DNA of 64,000 nucleotides from Piezodorus guildinii (GCA_023052935.1 CM041292.1:39625639-39689638); one strand, 5' to 3'. Numbered from the stretch's first letter, positions 1 through 13,336 are shown. Notes: generated by a model from the sequence alone, not told the origin. Numbers and translations are program-made.

Positions 1-3000
1 ATTTTTCTATTAATTATTTATGATCGAAAATACTCTCCACTTAACATCAGTTAAATACTATACACTGGAGTCGTGAAGATCAATAAATCTGCAGATAACC
101 TGACGGCTGCGTGGTTAACTTATGGCATAATTCTTCTTCAAAGGGAGAGGGGGCAAGGACGTGGCGTTGCAACAAAAACCGCTGGTGCTAAAAGAGTTAA
201 ATTGATGTTTTTTTCATCATCGATAATAATTCTCTTTTATTCATTGTCATGTAAGAACATCAGCATATCTTACTGAATATATCTTTGTAGTTGGATTACT
301 ATTTACGACATACCTACTTGAAAAAAAAAATAATACATTCAATTTTATCAACATATAATATAGAAAAAATGTAGTGTATCCTGACAATATGCTTGATAGA
401 TTTGTATATAAAATTCGTCTCTAAATCAGTCAAATATTTTTTTTTTTTTAAATAGCATAATTTTGAAGTAAAAGAGTCAAAAATGTTGTTTCTTGTTGGT
501 TTAAAAATTATTAAAAAATAAAAAACAATACACAATTTAGAAATATAACATACTTATGACAGACTTTTTCTTATTTTTATTTATAAAGAGAATAGTGTTT
601 AAAGAAAAAAAAAACTATAGATTATTTACTATAAAATTACAATTCAGTAGTAAGTATTTACAGATCTTGTGAAAACTATAGATTTTTTTCTTTTTTTAGC
701 TAGAGAATTGCCTATTGCCGAAGATACAAACCTAAGGAATTTTTAGGACTTTTTTTAAGGCTCAAAATAACTCACCTTAGTCTATTCGTGACCAAATGAT
801 GATCGGTGCCGAAATTAGCAGAGGCAAAACAAGGACATCTCATAATTGAAAATCGGAAGGCCGCGTTTAGACTTCAATTTTGCTACCTGAGGACGAGTGA
901 AACACGTTCCGGAGAGTCGTAAAGGTGGTTTTTCGTTCCCAGCCTTCAATCGAAATCGCTTATTCCGAATATGTTTATAATCACATATTTAAATAGGATT
1001 ATTGGAAATAAAAATCTAAGCGCATCTGTTTGAAATTTATGTGTTTAAAATATGTAGCTAAAACTCAAAGTGTTTAAAAATGGTGTTAAGGAAATAAAGA
1101 AAAGCGAAATTCGAAGACAACCTTAAGCTACAAGGTCTATAATGTAATCTTATTGTCTCAGGTGCAAAGTACTCGACAGTTGTGCGACGGCAAAATAACT
1201 TCAGTACTTAGCTAAATGGTCCCTTTCCTGGTAACACTGAATCAGCCGACCGTTAAAGTCACTCAGACGGCAGACTTCTTACGGCGTTTAAGTCTCCAGG
1301 AACTTCCTTTCCTCTTTCTCATTGCATTGAGTAATGAGTTAAATTTTATATGTTATCAATTGAAAGAAATTCAAGTTTTTTAGAATTTTAAAATGTAATT
1401 TATAGTTTTAATGTGAGCGTTGCATATGCAGAATGACATAACACGGAGGAAATATAATCGAGATCGTTGCTTAAAGAAATGAAATGGCTAATTAACCGTA
1501 TTAGTTTCGTCATTAAAAAACTTACCTTACTTTAACGCACTTTCATCAAAATAATAGGCAATATTAAAAAAAAAAAAAAATGTTTCTTTGAAATTAGCAA
1601 TCCCATGGCGCATGGTCGTTGAAAAAAAAGGAAAAAAAAAACTTGAGGCTAAACGAAACACAAAAATAAACGAAAATATAATGGAATGCTAGAAGTTGGG
1701 TGACAGTACGCGATCTGCCAAGTGAGCGGAGGTCGTGCGGCGAATTGTGATTACGTCTTCCATTACTCTCACCGCTAACCTAGAACTTGATCTTGAAAAC
1801 ATCGATCTGATTCCTGAGATAGAATTACTGGCATACATTACTCTGTGAAACTAAAAACAGATAATTTTATTTATCGACACTTTTCAGTAAATACTGCTTC
1901 ATTCCTCTCGTAAACTACAACATACAGAGAATTTTTTCACTGATTTATAATATTTTTATATAGCTAATTACTAATATTATTATGACATAGCAACTCAATC
2001 ATATAAACATTGAATAGTAGTTTAAGCCTTTTTAAATATTGCGAATTCAGATCTTAAAAATTACATTAAAATCTTTATTCTCATCTAATGTATACATAAC
2101 CATTTTATTCACCTATTAATACATAAATATATGACTCCAGAATAGCTTGACCTATTAGTTTACAATTCAAGAATTATTAGTTGTTTAATAAAATATCATA
2201 ATCAATATTACCTCGAAGTATTGCGTTTATTATACATAGGTAAACCTAATCGTTAGATTTCATCATAAATTATTAGAACATCTTAGAAAATTACTGTAAA
2301 AAATAATGTATATATATGTACTTATTAGCGTTTCTTAAAATTTACAGAATGGCTTAGGTTTATCCCAACTTTTGTGCCATAAATAATTTTTTGTTAAGTT
2401 CCATTTTTTATTTTTCACCTATTTAAAAATATTTCCGGTATTATTAATATAAATAAGCCATGTTCGAAAACCAGATAAAATAATGAATGTTGATTGCAGA
2501 TTAATATTACAACTAGATGCAAAACATTTCACTACGCTAAAAGAAAATAGTTACAAGTTTCATTAAAATATAAATTTTATTAAAAAATAAAATTCAAGTT
2601 TCAGGTAGGTTATTTATTGATACTATACCTCCTTTGGCTTCCATGAGAATTCGTTAGACTGCTGTAGCTTTTGTATTAATTATGTTGTATTAATTGATGT
2701 TTTAAAAGTATTTTGTATTATTTTAAATTTCATTTCAAAGACCCTACTGCTGTTGGTTTGTAATGTCTAGTATTTGTAAAGAATCAAGTTGATCTCTGTA
2801 CAGAGTACATTTTAAGAGTCGGATGAGGAGACGAGCAAGGATGTCTTCTTCATTTGCTTTTCATCAATCTTCTTCCTGTGATTTTGTAGTGCAGATATAT
2901 GTTTTTTCAAAAACTAGCTAAGGAAGTTCATTCTCTACGGGAGCATTAGTCCGGTTTTCTTCAGTGAGGTATCTCAATCCGGAGCTCTTGTGTCTCAATG

Positions 3001-3399
3001 TGAACATTAACGTGATTAATATGAGACAAACGACAGTTTAGAGTATTTAGCGTTTCCATTATATTAAAAAGTTCCTCAAATGTTTAGTAAAATGTACACG
3101 CTAAAGGGTTGTTCCCCCTACAGTTGATGTAATTGTAAACCTGGGCAAAGTCTCTAAATAAATTTTATTGCGGTTTATTGATAATGAGTCCTGTATAAAC
3201 AGGAACTAACACTATTGAGTACTATCGCATGTAAAATAGAAGTAACCTCAATACAGTGGTTGTAATGCTCCTTATTACGTGATTGAGGTAATAACATGCA
3301 TTTATCGAATTCACTCTCCCATGCGTTAGTCTCTCAGAGGTTAAAGCCATTCGGGTCAAACCTGCTCCCCTTACCTTGAACTGATTGTATCTTATTTTT
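1..3399. other. AT-rich noncoding interval
   Basis: No gene is recognised. Only short chance reading frames with AT-rich composition occur. A stretch near 3325-3375 faintly resembles the tRNA-like head of SINE family B (a ttagtctctcag segment followed by a box-B-like tcgggtcaaacc), but it is too decayed to call firmly. If the cuticle gene at 5190 has upstream exons in this interval, I could not find them. Confidence 0.5.
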
Positions 3400-3600
3400 T
3401 TATATATAATAAGGAAAAATATTGCGATATAGAAAATCTTCGAATGAGAGCGTTCAATAATTTTTTACACGTTTTGAGGTCCAAAGTAACAAAGTCTTTA
3501 AATTAACTTTGAATATTGGTTTCCTTTGCAAGTGGGTTGTCGTTCAAAACTTCATATTTATGATAGGAATAAGACTTGCGTGTTTCTTTTTTTCAGCAAA
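3400..3600 (+). repeat. RX repeat family, copy F (decayed)
   Basis: This resembles the start of the RX family best seen at 13836. It keeps a 'tataataaggaaaaatattgc'-like opening, then 'acgttttgaggtcc' and 'aaagtaacaaagtct', in the same order as the RX consensus. It is more diverged than the other copies and its right boundary is unclear. Confidence 0.4.
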
Positions 3601-4309
3601 TTTGAAAAAATGTGTCATTTTACTCAGTTCATATTAAACTGTACACACTAACTTAAAATTAAATAATATTTAATATTACGAGTATGTAGGTTTAGTTTTT
3701 AAATTATTTATTTCCAAAATTTCTTTTTTTATATTACATACATAAGAAACTTATATCAAAGTTACTATATTTACTTTTAAGTTCAACCAAGGACTTAGAC
3801 TATTTAAATGACTTTTTCCATACCTTCGATAATGAAACTTTAACAGAAATCATATATAGTATATTTACTTAAACCCATATGGACTCATTCCTCACACATA
3901 AACAAAATAGCATCAAACCCTCTCTTCAAAAGTTACAATTTTTGTAATCCTCTATATCAAGACTCACAACATTGGCATCTAGATACGCAACTGACAAAAC
4001 GATTCACATACTTACACTTACCAACAGTCGACACAGGAGGATCTTTATCATGGATCTCAAAATAACATACACGACCAGATTTATTTAAATTTAAGTTTAC
4101 AGATTTATTTGAATGTACAGATTTATTTAAATGTAAGTTTTTTCTTTAATTTAAGAGTTTAAAAATTAAAGAGTCAAATGAAGGTGAGCCAGAGTATTGA
4201 CTAAAAAAAATATTTATAAATCTAAAGACTTGAAATAAAATCGATAGAATGATAAAATATATTTAACTTATAAAATTTTACGGATATACAATGTGGTAGG
4301 TAATGTACT
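3601..4309. other. AT-rich noncoding interval
   Basis: Nothing recognisable apart from a local triplication of 'cagatttatttraatgta'-like sequence around 4077-4140. Confidence 0.4.
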
Positions 4310-4885
4310 TTACTTTAGTACCTTCTCAAATGAACTACTCAAAGTTAAACATATTCGCTATCTAGAGGCTCCTGATTCACAAACGTCATGGAATCCACAC
4401 ACAAAACTGAAACAACAAATAACTCAGCTTTCGTTTACTTCAATACACACGGGGCAGACGCCCTAACCATCTACTGAACTACAAAAGGCTCATATGCATT
4501 ATCATCATAAGGTCTAACTGGAGTAACGGAGTTGAGCTATGAGGCTTTAATCAACCATCTAAAATTTTTCCTGTATTCAATCTTTACAACGCAAAGTCCT
4601 CAATGCTCCTTACTTTTTCTCAAATAAACTCATTTAGGCATCAACCCTTCCACGAAAAACTCCTCTATCACTATAATTCACTATTTTCAATCCTTGCTTT
4701 CTCTTCTATTCCTGGTGAAATCATCCTAGGTGTCTGAAAAGAAGATGACCTCGAGACCTCCTAGTTTAGGTTACCTAGTGGAGTGCTGTAAGTTTCTCAT
4801 CATGTCTTTTTCATGTATTCTATCTTACTGCTTATTTACTAAATGTATTTTCCAATACAGTAGTAACTTTCAATAAACAATTATA
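4310..4885 (+). pseudogene. Jockey-clade LINE 3' end, heavily decayed
   Basis: The region follows the same path as the better-preserved Jockey remnant at 26550. A segment near 4350-4410 can be read as SWNPHTKLKQQ, matching TWNPHTRLKRQ. A segment near 4597 matches 'gctccttattttgtcac'. The terminal 'ctgaaaagaagatgacctcgagacctcc' at about 4734 matches the LKRRWPRDLL C-terminus, and the 3'UTR that follows (gtggagtgctgtaagtttctc, tttactaaatgtattttccaatacagt) also aligns. Stops and frameshifts are numerous and the middle is partly deleted, so this is dead. It lies in the upstream sequence or intron of the cuticle exon at 5190 on the same strand. Confidence 0.7.
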
Positions 4886-5189
4886 AAAATAAGTAAAATT
4901 AGTGCAAAGGAAAAAAATATAAAGTACTATGAAGGAACGCTTATATTTTGTACTCCATAGTCACCAGCTGATGTAAGGCTACACCATCCTAGTACCTCAG
5001 CTAGTAACATGAGTAACTTACTTTATTAATGTATTTGCCTATTTCTGACCTACGATAAGTTCATTAATAGATATACGAGTATATAACAAAATTGATACTA
5101 ATGCATAAACAGTCAATGAGTATTTTATGCCCAGTTTCATTCATGTTTATGTTTTCCTCAGTTCCTAATTCTGACTACTCTGCCAACAG

Positions 5190-5454
5190 GTACGAGACCG
5201 GTAACGGGATCCAGGCGCAGGAGAGTGGAAGCGTAGCAGGCCCAGAGTCAGGCACCGCAGCACAAGGCTCCTTCAGCTACCAAGGCCCTGACGGCCCCAT
5301 CTCCCTCACTTACACCGCCGACCAGAACGGATTCGTACCCCAGGGTGCTCACCTCCCAACATCTCCTCCAATCCCACCTGCAATCCAGAGGGCTCTCGAC
5401 TACCTGGCCACCCTCCCATCCACACCCGAGACACCACAACAGAGGAGGTACTAA
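5190..5454 (+). CDS. RR-1 cuticular protein, last exon
   Basis: This is a terminal exon encoding the chitin-binding region and C-terminus of a secreted cuticle structural protein (RR-1, endocuticle glycoprotein type). A polypyrimidine-rich stretch ending tgccaacag gives the acceptor at 5189; the exon opens in phase 2 (one base completes a codon, then YETGNGI). The reading shows [26 protein letters not shown], the aromatic core Y-T-A-D-Q-N-G-F, and the tail [19 protein letters not shown] that marks the extended RR-1 consensus. The stop is TAA at 5452-5454. The in-frame codons upstream to about 5092 are intron sequence and should not be used as the start. The frame is intact throughout, GC is clearly higher than in the flanks, and the phase is identical to exon 3 of the related gene at 52328. 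The signal peptide and N-terminal exons were not found; they may lie left of the window or across a long intron. Confidence 0.88.
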
Positions 5455-5550
5455 GTCTGCTGCGGGGACTGACTTCGAACGTCAGAGCTACAAATTGTCT
5501 GTCATGTGCATTGTAAATAACTTCAATAAACGTTAAACCTTTTTCATACA
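5455..5550 (+). promoter_or_regulatory. 3'UTR and poly(A) signal of the RR-1 gene
   Basis: A short 3' untranslated region follows the stop. A canonical AATAAA lies at 5525-5530, about 70 bases downstream, so cleavage is expected near 5545-5555. Confidence 0.65.
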
Positions 5551-7740
5551 ATCCTGTGTAATTTGTCGTTTCCAGTCTCCTGAAAATAACAGACATGAAT
5601 TTTGACAAAACGTTCTCAGTTGCATGGAGCGTATCATATCTTAGCAGAGTGCTTGCCGTATACGGAGGAGATGGCCACGTCCATCACCCTAAACTTTGTT
5701 GGGACAAATAAAAGTGTTAAAACATAAATAAAGTGTTAATCTAAAAGACATAATTAGAAACTCTTATGAAGCTAACATCACACAGACAGCGTAGATTAAA
5801 ATATCTTATTTTTAAACCTAACTGATGCTCTCTGAAGCAAAACCATTGAATGTCCTTAGCAAGGCATCAATAAATTTATATAGGGCATATGTTACCAATA
5901 ATTTGCTGGAAAGGAAGTTTTGAGTGAATCGCCTTTTAATTTTATTGCAAAAGTCTAGGTGACACTAAGCTTAGAAATCACAAAGGCTTGGTAGACTTTC
6001 GTGCTTTAAACGTTAGCTATAGCATCTGACAGGTGAGAATATAGATATGAATTGGAAAAAAAAACATAAGGTGAAAAACGTACCAAAAACATGTTTAGAA
6101 ATAAAAGTTTAAAAAACATTCTTTATATTAATGAGAGATCTGCAAATGGGTAATATTTCTACATACGAATCACGACATTATAATCTTTTATTATACAGCT
6201 GTAAATATCAATGAATATATTAAATTAAAAAAAATATATATGAATTATGGTGTTTTATTGAGAAATTGTATAACAATGAATGAGTTTTACAATCACCAAA
6301 CCTAAACGTTTAAGTACCATAATATAAAGATATGTCATATTTTTCATATAAATATCCAAAATTTAAATAAGAGATCAATCCGAAGATAAATCAGGTTATC
6401 TTTAAAATTCAACTTTCTATGAATGAATCAGAATTATTATTGTGAAGCCATTTTTAACGGTTTTAGTGTAAAGGTATAGGCGAATGAGCCCAGCTCTAGT
6501 CAAAGCTAGTGATAAAATAATTTTAAGAGAGAATCAGTATTATTTATACGATGTTGGCTTAGAACAGTGGATTAGTACTAGAGTACGGTGTTATCTTTTA
6601 TAATTAACGAATTATCGTAAATAAACTTAAATTAGGTTGAATTAGACCTCGTAATTGACTAATAATAGTTCTTGGAATGTTGCAATACTTATTTTAATTA
6701 TTATTTTCATCTTCATATTTAAAACTTTGCAATTACCAATATTCGAGTATTAAAATATATATAGTTATCAATTGTTCAAAGAAAACTAAGAGAATAATAA
6801 AAAAGACTTTGAGGAATCGAAAGAAACAAACTAAGCGAATAGTGCGTTGTATCCTAAATAAAATTTGATTATTATTATATTTTCAGTTTTACCTAGTAAA
6901 TAAAAACTTCTCTTTCATCACTAACTACTTAATTAGTGTTTTTTTTTTTTGTACGATTATGACAATTTTTTACTTAATTTTTTTTTTTGTTCATACTTCG
7001 ATCGAATGTTAGTACAGGGTAAGTTACTTTTTGTGTAAGGCATTTGTTTTTCGTTTGTATAAATTGGTGAAAATTTGTCATTATTATTAATTTGATCACA
7101 TTTCTCATAGATGGTGAAAGTAGTAAGTTTTTTTGGAAAAGATAGAGTAACTTTTAAATGTGTTGTATTATTTACTGGTCATTACCTAATATCTGTAAGT
7201 AATATTATTTAAATATATATTGTTTAACAAAGGAGACAATATTGATTGATACTCGAGAGAAGAATGAGGGAACAGAAGAAATTTTTCAAATAGGAAAGAT
7301 TGCAGACTAAGATAGTAAGTGGGAAGTAGTATCGTCTTCAGTTTGAATGTCAAATATGAAATTGTTAAATCGTGAAAAATTATTCCGAATAGATATAGAT
7401 AATAAGTGAAATATGATTGGCATTATATTGTTGAAAGCATGCGATATAAGATAAAATATACCAGCATCCGTCTAAGGGGATATCGTGACGACAATTACGT
7501 TATTAGTATGCGGCTTCGTATCTTCCTAGTTGTGCATTAACCTTCGATGGCAATTATCCTTAGAGCGCCAACGGCTCATGTTGGTCTTAACAGTCAATAA
7601 TTGTGGAATAGTGTATGCAAAGCGGATAACGTATCCGTCTCAAGATAGGCCCCCAAGATAGGCTCAAGATAAAATTCCAAAGGAATCATATACAAAAATA
7701 ATATAGTTCATAGGATAATGATTTGATTAGTCAATATTCA
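5551..7740. other. AT-rich noncoding interval
   Basis: No gene or known element recognised. A somewhat less AT-rich patch at 7450-7680 holds a small direct repeat (ccaagataggc / tcaagataaaa) but no coding pattern. Confidence 0.5.
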
Positions 7741-8178
7741 TAATAGAACAGAAAAAAAAATATTCTGTGATAGGTTCCCCGAAGAATAACATTTATGTAC
7801 AATGGAAATATATCATATGTCTGGCCAAAAGGCAAACAAAAACATAATTAATTATTATTTACAAAGGGTATAGGAGCGGACAATTAAGGATCAAAAGATT
7901 TAGTTCTGTGAGTAGAGATGTAAAGGTCAGAATGGATTTGGTTTCAAGGGAGCGGAATGGGGATTTGAATTGAAGGAGACTGTGGAAGTATGCATGGATG
8001 TTGGGAGGTAATAGTTTGGTAAAGGTATGATCCTAGAAAATATTGTCTGCGGGTGGGGGGAAGGAGCCACTTCAACTCGCCGTATAGGTAGGTGGGTAAC
8101 ATGAGACCTTCTTGAAGTCCTGAAGAAAAATCTTAACAAAATATTTCATAATGCGTTCTAGTTTTGTCTTCGAGAAGA
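7741..8178 (-). mobile_element. CR1-group LINE, 5'-truncated 3' end (second copy)
   Basis: This is the same family as the long element at 14287. The terminal 'aatagaacagaaaaaaaaatattctg', the 'ggttcccc.aagaataaca' block, 'tatgtctggcca' and the 'gtatgatcctagaaaatattgtctgcgg' segment all match that element's 3'UTR and the end of its reverse-transcriptase frame. On the - strand it reads TSRRSHVTHL and LPNYYLPTSMHTSTVSF, equivalent to TPKRSHVTHF and IINSQHPPYIHSLLQF in the longer copy. It is truncated at about 8178, inside the C-terminal part of ORF2, and carries frame-breaking changes. Confidence 0.85.
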
Positions 8179-8711
8179 AGATAGTATATATGTTTTATAT
8201 TTTTATTATTTTTTTATATTATATTGATATTTAACTAGAAAACTATTAATATAATACAGAAAAAAAAATCTATAATCAAATATACAGTCATTGGAATACT
8301 TCTTTAATTTGAATTTTTTTTTATGTATGATATATCATAGTAACTAACATTAAAGTTCCATAAATGTATTTTATAATTGTTTGCGTATTTTTTAATGGTT
8401 TTAGAGTAAAACATATGTAAGTGAGATGGAAGTAAGTGGACTTCATGCTGAGGACAATTCCTTCTTAAAAATAAGTTTGGGCTAAATATTTATTTATCCA
8501 TTCATATATTATGACTTAGTGTCTACATTTCTGGTACGATTCACTTAGATGTCAATATATAACTAGAATCCCAGTACGACATCTAAGAGGATGCTGGATG
8601 TATAATGTAGTATATTTTATTTATATTATAGTTACTAGACTACTAAATGAAAAGTAAGTACTCTGTGAATAATCTCCTGTACGCACGAAGGTTATTTATT
8701 GATCTCATGAT

Positions 8712-8715
<4 letters not shown>

Positions 8716-8770
<55 letters not shown>
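8716..8770 (+). repeat. poly(A) tract, 55 bases
   Basis: An uninterrupted run of A. It could be the tail of a + strand retroelement, but the upstream 8179-8715 sequence matches none of the families identified here, so it is left as a simple repeat. Confidence 0.9.
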
Positions 8771-8772
<2 letters not shown>

Positions 8773-9173
8773 CTCTCATTTCTGCAACAAATTATGGTTT
8801 GCTACTACGATTAAAATATATTTAAACACTTCTATTTACTATGGTCCCAGGTAAGTGTATCAAGCCATGCGCCCTCCCCATGGACCTTAATTAGCTCACT
8901 TTATGTTCTTTGTCCATCTTTTTAAGAAACGAGAACGGAAACTGACATAGCCACAGCTTAAATGTCCTTAGAAAGACTTCAAAATAAGAGCTGAATTAGA
9001 GATCAGCTAATTCATAAAAGGAATTCAAGCCTAAGAGAGGGTGATCCTAGAATAAGGTGGTCATTTCATAGGGCTAACATGTTCGGATTATCCATCAGAA
9101 AATTTGCTGTTAATCAATACAAAAAAAGAAAACAGTTATTGAGTTCAGCATACACTAATTGATTAGATTACAA
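8771..9173. other. noncoding interval
   Basis: Moderately AT-rich, with no recognisable gene. A segment at 8925-9070 is less AT-rich but has no sustained frame. Confidence 0.4.
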
Positions 9174-9475
9174 GGGTCAACTGTGGTGCAGGGGCTAGCA
9201 TAACAGCCTTACTATATTCCCCATGGTTCAAACATGGTAGATGGCCTAAGGATTTTTTATTAATACTAAAAATCCTTAGGTATTCCGTCCTTCAGGGGGG
9301 TCGCAAAAAGGTTTTTCCGATTCTGTGATAAATCAGGTACTTGTTTACGATCCATATTCTAATGAAACGCAGGGAGGCGAAATTAAGAACTTCCACTGTA
9401 GCATCCTCCGATTAGTCATAGTAGCATAAAGTGACGTTAAATGAATAAACAAACAATTTAATGTTACATTTGTGA
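9174..9475 (+). mobile_element. tRNA-derived SINE, family C, copy 1
   Basis: The head 'gtggtgcaggggctagcataacagcctta' with 'atggttcaaacatgg' has box A and box B spacing typical of a tRNA promoter. The body (aaaaatccttaggtattccgtccttcagggggg, then aatcaggtacttgtttacgatcc) aligns segment by segment with the reverse strand of 31590-31775, which defines a family. The 3' boundary is uncertain. Confidence 0.65.
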
Positions 9476-10788
9476 CTGTTTATTTTTTCTCAATAAGGTG
9501 TGTCGAGGAATTACGTTTGCGTATAAGCTTGAGTAAATAGACAATCGTGTCCAAGAAAAAATAATTCCAAATAATTAAATAATGCAACTTCATACAAATA
9601 TTATTATTGTTTTCTACTGAACCAGTGTTAAATTAAATGTGGAATGGATTATTGTTTTTATATACCTTCTGTTTTTCAATTAAATTTTGAACATGCCGCT
9701 TCGAAATGTGCTTAGAAGGTCTCATGGTCATTTTATTTTATGATCCGTTAGGATAGGTCTTGTAAGAGATAAGAAGAAAGAGAGAGTTCGAGATAATTTG
9801 GGCGGTTATGAGTCGAAGAATGACATGTGTTGTATTTAATATGAATGTAAGAGTTTACTGTTGGAATATTTAAGTCTTTGTGTCGAACCAAAGGAAGGCG
9901 CCTTGACTATTTTCCTGTAGATTTGTTTTGAGTTTCTTGTATTTTGCGTGTTATAATATAAGTTATCTTCGAAACTCAAAGTTCTGCTCTTTATGTCCAA
10001 ACGAATACATAGTTAAATGTTGTGGATTTTCTTTTTAATTAAGGGAGCATATAAATTTTGTCTTGGAGCTGTAGTAGTTTTTTGTATCGTCATGTTATTT
10101 GTTGTGACTGTAATTCGTTGTGACTTATGGTATACGGGAATTTCAGTCCGTCTTGAATATTTCGAATAACGAGCAGTCAGACATTCTGACCAATCTCAGG
10201 AAAGAAATATGATTAAATATAATTTACTATTTAAAAGTGATGAAAGAATCATAAATTTGCAACCTTGACTAGGTTCAGCATCTATGATAGACCATTTTTG
10301 TTTTGTTTTGGTATCGGAACGAAGTACCAAGCAATTACTTGAAATATCTAATCTCGAGGGAGAAATATGAATAAAAACACAGTTATGCAACCGTGGATTC
10401 TATGCAGTCTGTATAAAGACGTAGAAGGTATTTTACAGGACTGAGGATATTTCAAAACGAATCATAAGTCGAATAAAATTAAAGTATTAATTAACTACGC
10501 ATGAATTACACTACATCCCAAAAAGTATATGAAATCATTCTCACCTTAGAAAGTAAAAGCGATGTTATGAATATATGAGGAAATTATGACGGATTGGTTG
10601 ATCATCACGTGCGTTGAGAAATGATTAAAAATATTATTTCACGTATACACAATTACCTGTATGAATAACATTTTCAGAATTAGAATATAATTAACCCATT
10701 TATGGTAAAATATTTCTTACTAGCTGTTGAACCCGACTACGTCAATTTCTGTTATTATGTTCGGTATTAAGACGTTTTTAAAAGAATA
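9476..10788. other. AT-rich noncoding interval
   Basis: No gene seen. The phrase 'actagctgttgaacccgactacgtc' at about 10719 resembles a commonly dispersed insect repeat beginning ACTAGCTGACCCG, and a similar phrase occurs at 24064. I cannot place it in a named family. Confidence 0.4.
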
Positions 10789-11830
10789 TGTTGGGTTGTG
10801 CGTGAAGTTCGTAGAAAAATTTGGACAAAAATTAAAATTGATGAACAGTTTAAAATTTATTTATTGAATCTACAAAATAGTTACCACCGTATGCGATTAT
10901 CAATTCTCGACGGCTTGAAAGGTCCATTATCCCTTTTTTCTAAAAATTACTGTCCTTACTCCTGAATTGGAATAAAAGATCCGTTTTGACGCCATCTTCT
11001 GAAGAGCATGTTATTTATATTCCCTTTTAGAAAATTTTCGAGTTAACGGAAAAGATGGAAATCCGAAGGAGCAATGTCAGAAGATTACGGTGGGTAAAAC
11101 CTCCCATCTGAAGCTTAATAGCTTTTTCCGAGTCCTTAAAAACACATGAGGCCTAGCGTTGTCCTGGAGGAATAGCACTCCTTTCCGATTCGCCAACTCT
11201 GGCCGTTTCTCTTCAATTGCTGCTATCAATCGACCTAACTGGGCGCAGTAAAAGTCCGTATTTATACTTTCTTTTTGTGGAAGGAGCTGAAAATGTATGG
11301 GTCCTCTTACAATCCCACCAAATACTGAGCATCACCTTTCTTGGATGCAAGCCGGCCTTTGGTGTTGCGAGCGGCGTCGTTCCTTGCAACCTCCAAGATT
11401 TTTTTTTTCGGCTGGTGTTGATGTAGAGAATGTATTTTTCGTCACCAGTAACAACTCGTTTTAAAAATGGATCCTCTACATTTTTTTTTCAGCAGCGAAA
11501 CACAATATGAAATCCTTTTAATAAGATTCCTTTTATTGAGCTCATGGGGAACCCAAACGATAGATGTAATCGGCCTTCTTTAGATGATCAAAAACGGTCG
11601 ATTTGCAGGCTCTTAACTCCGCAGCCATCTCACAGAAAGTAATTCGTGGATTGTTTGCGATGACTGTCATAATACCCTCGATGTTAAGAGTTAAACTCCG
11701 GCCAGCCCGAGGTTGGTCTTCGAAATTGGAATCTCCTGATCTAAACCCTGAAAGCTACTTCTGAACCGTGCTATAAAACTAATCCGTAAGAGACAGTATG
11801 CTAACCCATAAATAAATTATTCCGATTCCA
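10789..11830 (-). pseudogene. mariner transposase, decayed
   Basis: On the - strand, broken frames spell a mariner (IS630-Tc1-mariner superfamily) DDE transposase. An N-terminal patch reads RSGDSNFEDQPRAGR. It is followed by FLKRVVTGDEKYILY (first catalytic Asp in GDEK), TPKAGLHPRKVMLSIWWD, and AAIEEKRPELANRKGVLFLQD with the QDNARPH motif (second Asp). A frame-shifted SSDIAPSDFHLF carries the third Asp, consistent with D,D34D spacing. Tyr before the third motif has become a stop, and several indels are present, so the protein cannot be made. The element's 3' end carries 'ttgggttgtgcgtgaagttcg' at 10789, which looks like a mariner terminal inverted repeat. The matching 5' repeat near 11830 was not found. 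Confidence 0.85.
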
Positions 11831-13336
11831 AAGTATAAATGGATAAATATAAGGGCAAGAAAACAACATTTTGAATCATTATAAACATAAAAACAAACAT
11901 ACCCTTGGATTATTTATTATTCAATTTTATTTTAGTTGTTCTTACCTAATAAATTTGGTCAATCCATTTAAAATTGTCATATTTACATTAATTTTTCCGA
12001 CCAAGATTTTTTATTTTGAAGATGTTTTTAAGAGTTATTTTCTATCCTTTCCTCATTAATAAACTATAGATCGAAAAAAAATTCTGGCCAACAGATTTAG
12101 CGTTGCAGCCATTTACAGTCAGCTTCGCGGCTGAAAACGTGTTAGGAAAATCTTTGTAGGTCTTGTAAATTTGTAGAATCAATCGAAAACAAAAATTGCC
12201 AGTAAGACAAAAGGTATCCTTTATTTTTTTGTCCACACAGCTCATTACCTAGAAAGTGAAGGAAGTGGTTTAAAATATTGTCGAAAATGAATAAAAAACG
12301 ATAAATTTTAAGTATATGAAAAAAAAGACACATCTTTGATTATTTGTTCTTATATAGCTTTTTTGTAGTCCTACTTCTAGTAAAAATTTCGACCTTGGGA
12401 ACATTGTCCGTTTTGTATATAATTTTCGAAAATTGCTAAAATGCATGCTTCGCATAGTTTACACGGAAATCAAAAGGGACGGAGTAAAAGAATTCATTGA
12501 GTAATTTTTATGGGGTTCTCATGTTGCTAGATCATAAAATTTGCTGTTTGAAGACTGCGGCTTCACGACTTCGTACTGATAATTACATAGAAGAGATAAT
12601 TACAGGTAGTATCTAGTCTAATAAAACTAGATAATGCAGTGTGTATCATAAAATAAATAGAAATGATTCTGTCGAAATGATTTGCTATAATAAAAAAAAA
12701 CAAAAAAAATTTAGCTTTAACCCAAAGATGTAAAGCATCATAATGGCTGGAAATGAATCAGGAATACGAAATAAGATAAGGAGAATATATAACGGATACA
12801 ATGGAATTAATGATATATTACTGATGTGAATATGATTGAATTCAAAATTTAATAAGATAAAACTAAAGAAGATTGAGGAATTAAAAACCAAACGGAATAG
12901 GTATGATGACTAAATAATAAAAAAAAAAAAATACAAGCAACGTATAAATAACATAATAAGAAAATGTTTCATCCAAAAGTTTTTAAAAATTCAGTGAATT
13001 TTCTTGGAAGACTTTTTCCTTAATTCCGATTTATTTTCTGGTTTCATCCGTAAAAATGACATATCACTCTACTGGAAGGATGAGAAGAATAAAGCCGATT
13101 AGATTATAATGTTGTACTTAATGGTCAGAATATATGTCAATTAAAATGAAACATAACATAGATGCACCCTTGTACTTGATAGGACATATGAAAATGTCAA
13201 TGCGCTTGTTTAGCATAAACGTTTAAAGTTACATCACCTATATGTCCAGACATAGGTCGAGGCATTGTTAAGAAATTCTTTGCTTCAAGATAAAATATTT
13301 CTATAAGATGTTGAATTCGTCTTATATATATATATA
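11831..13336. other. AT-rich noncoding interval
   Basis: No gene or element recognised. Confidence 0.5.

Noticed and set aside
5248..5608. - strand frames opposite the first RR-1 exon
   Set aside because: Antisense shadows of the real coding strand.
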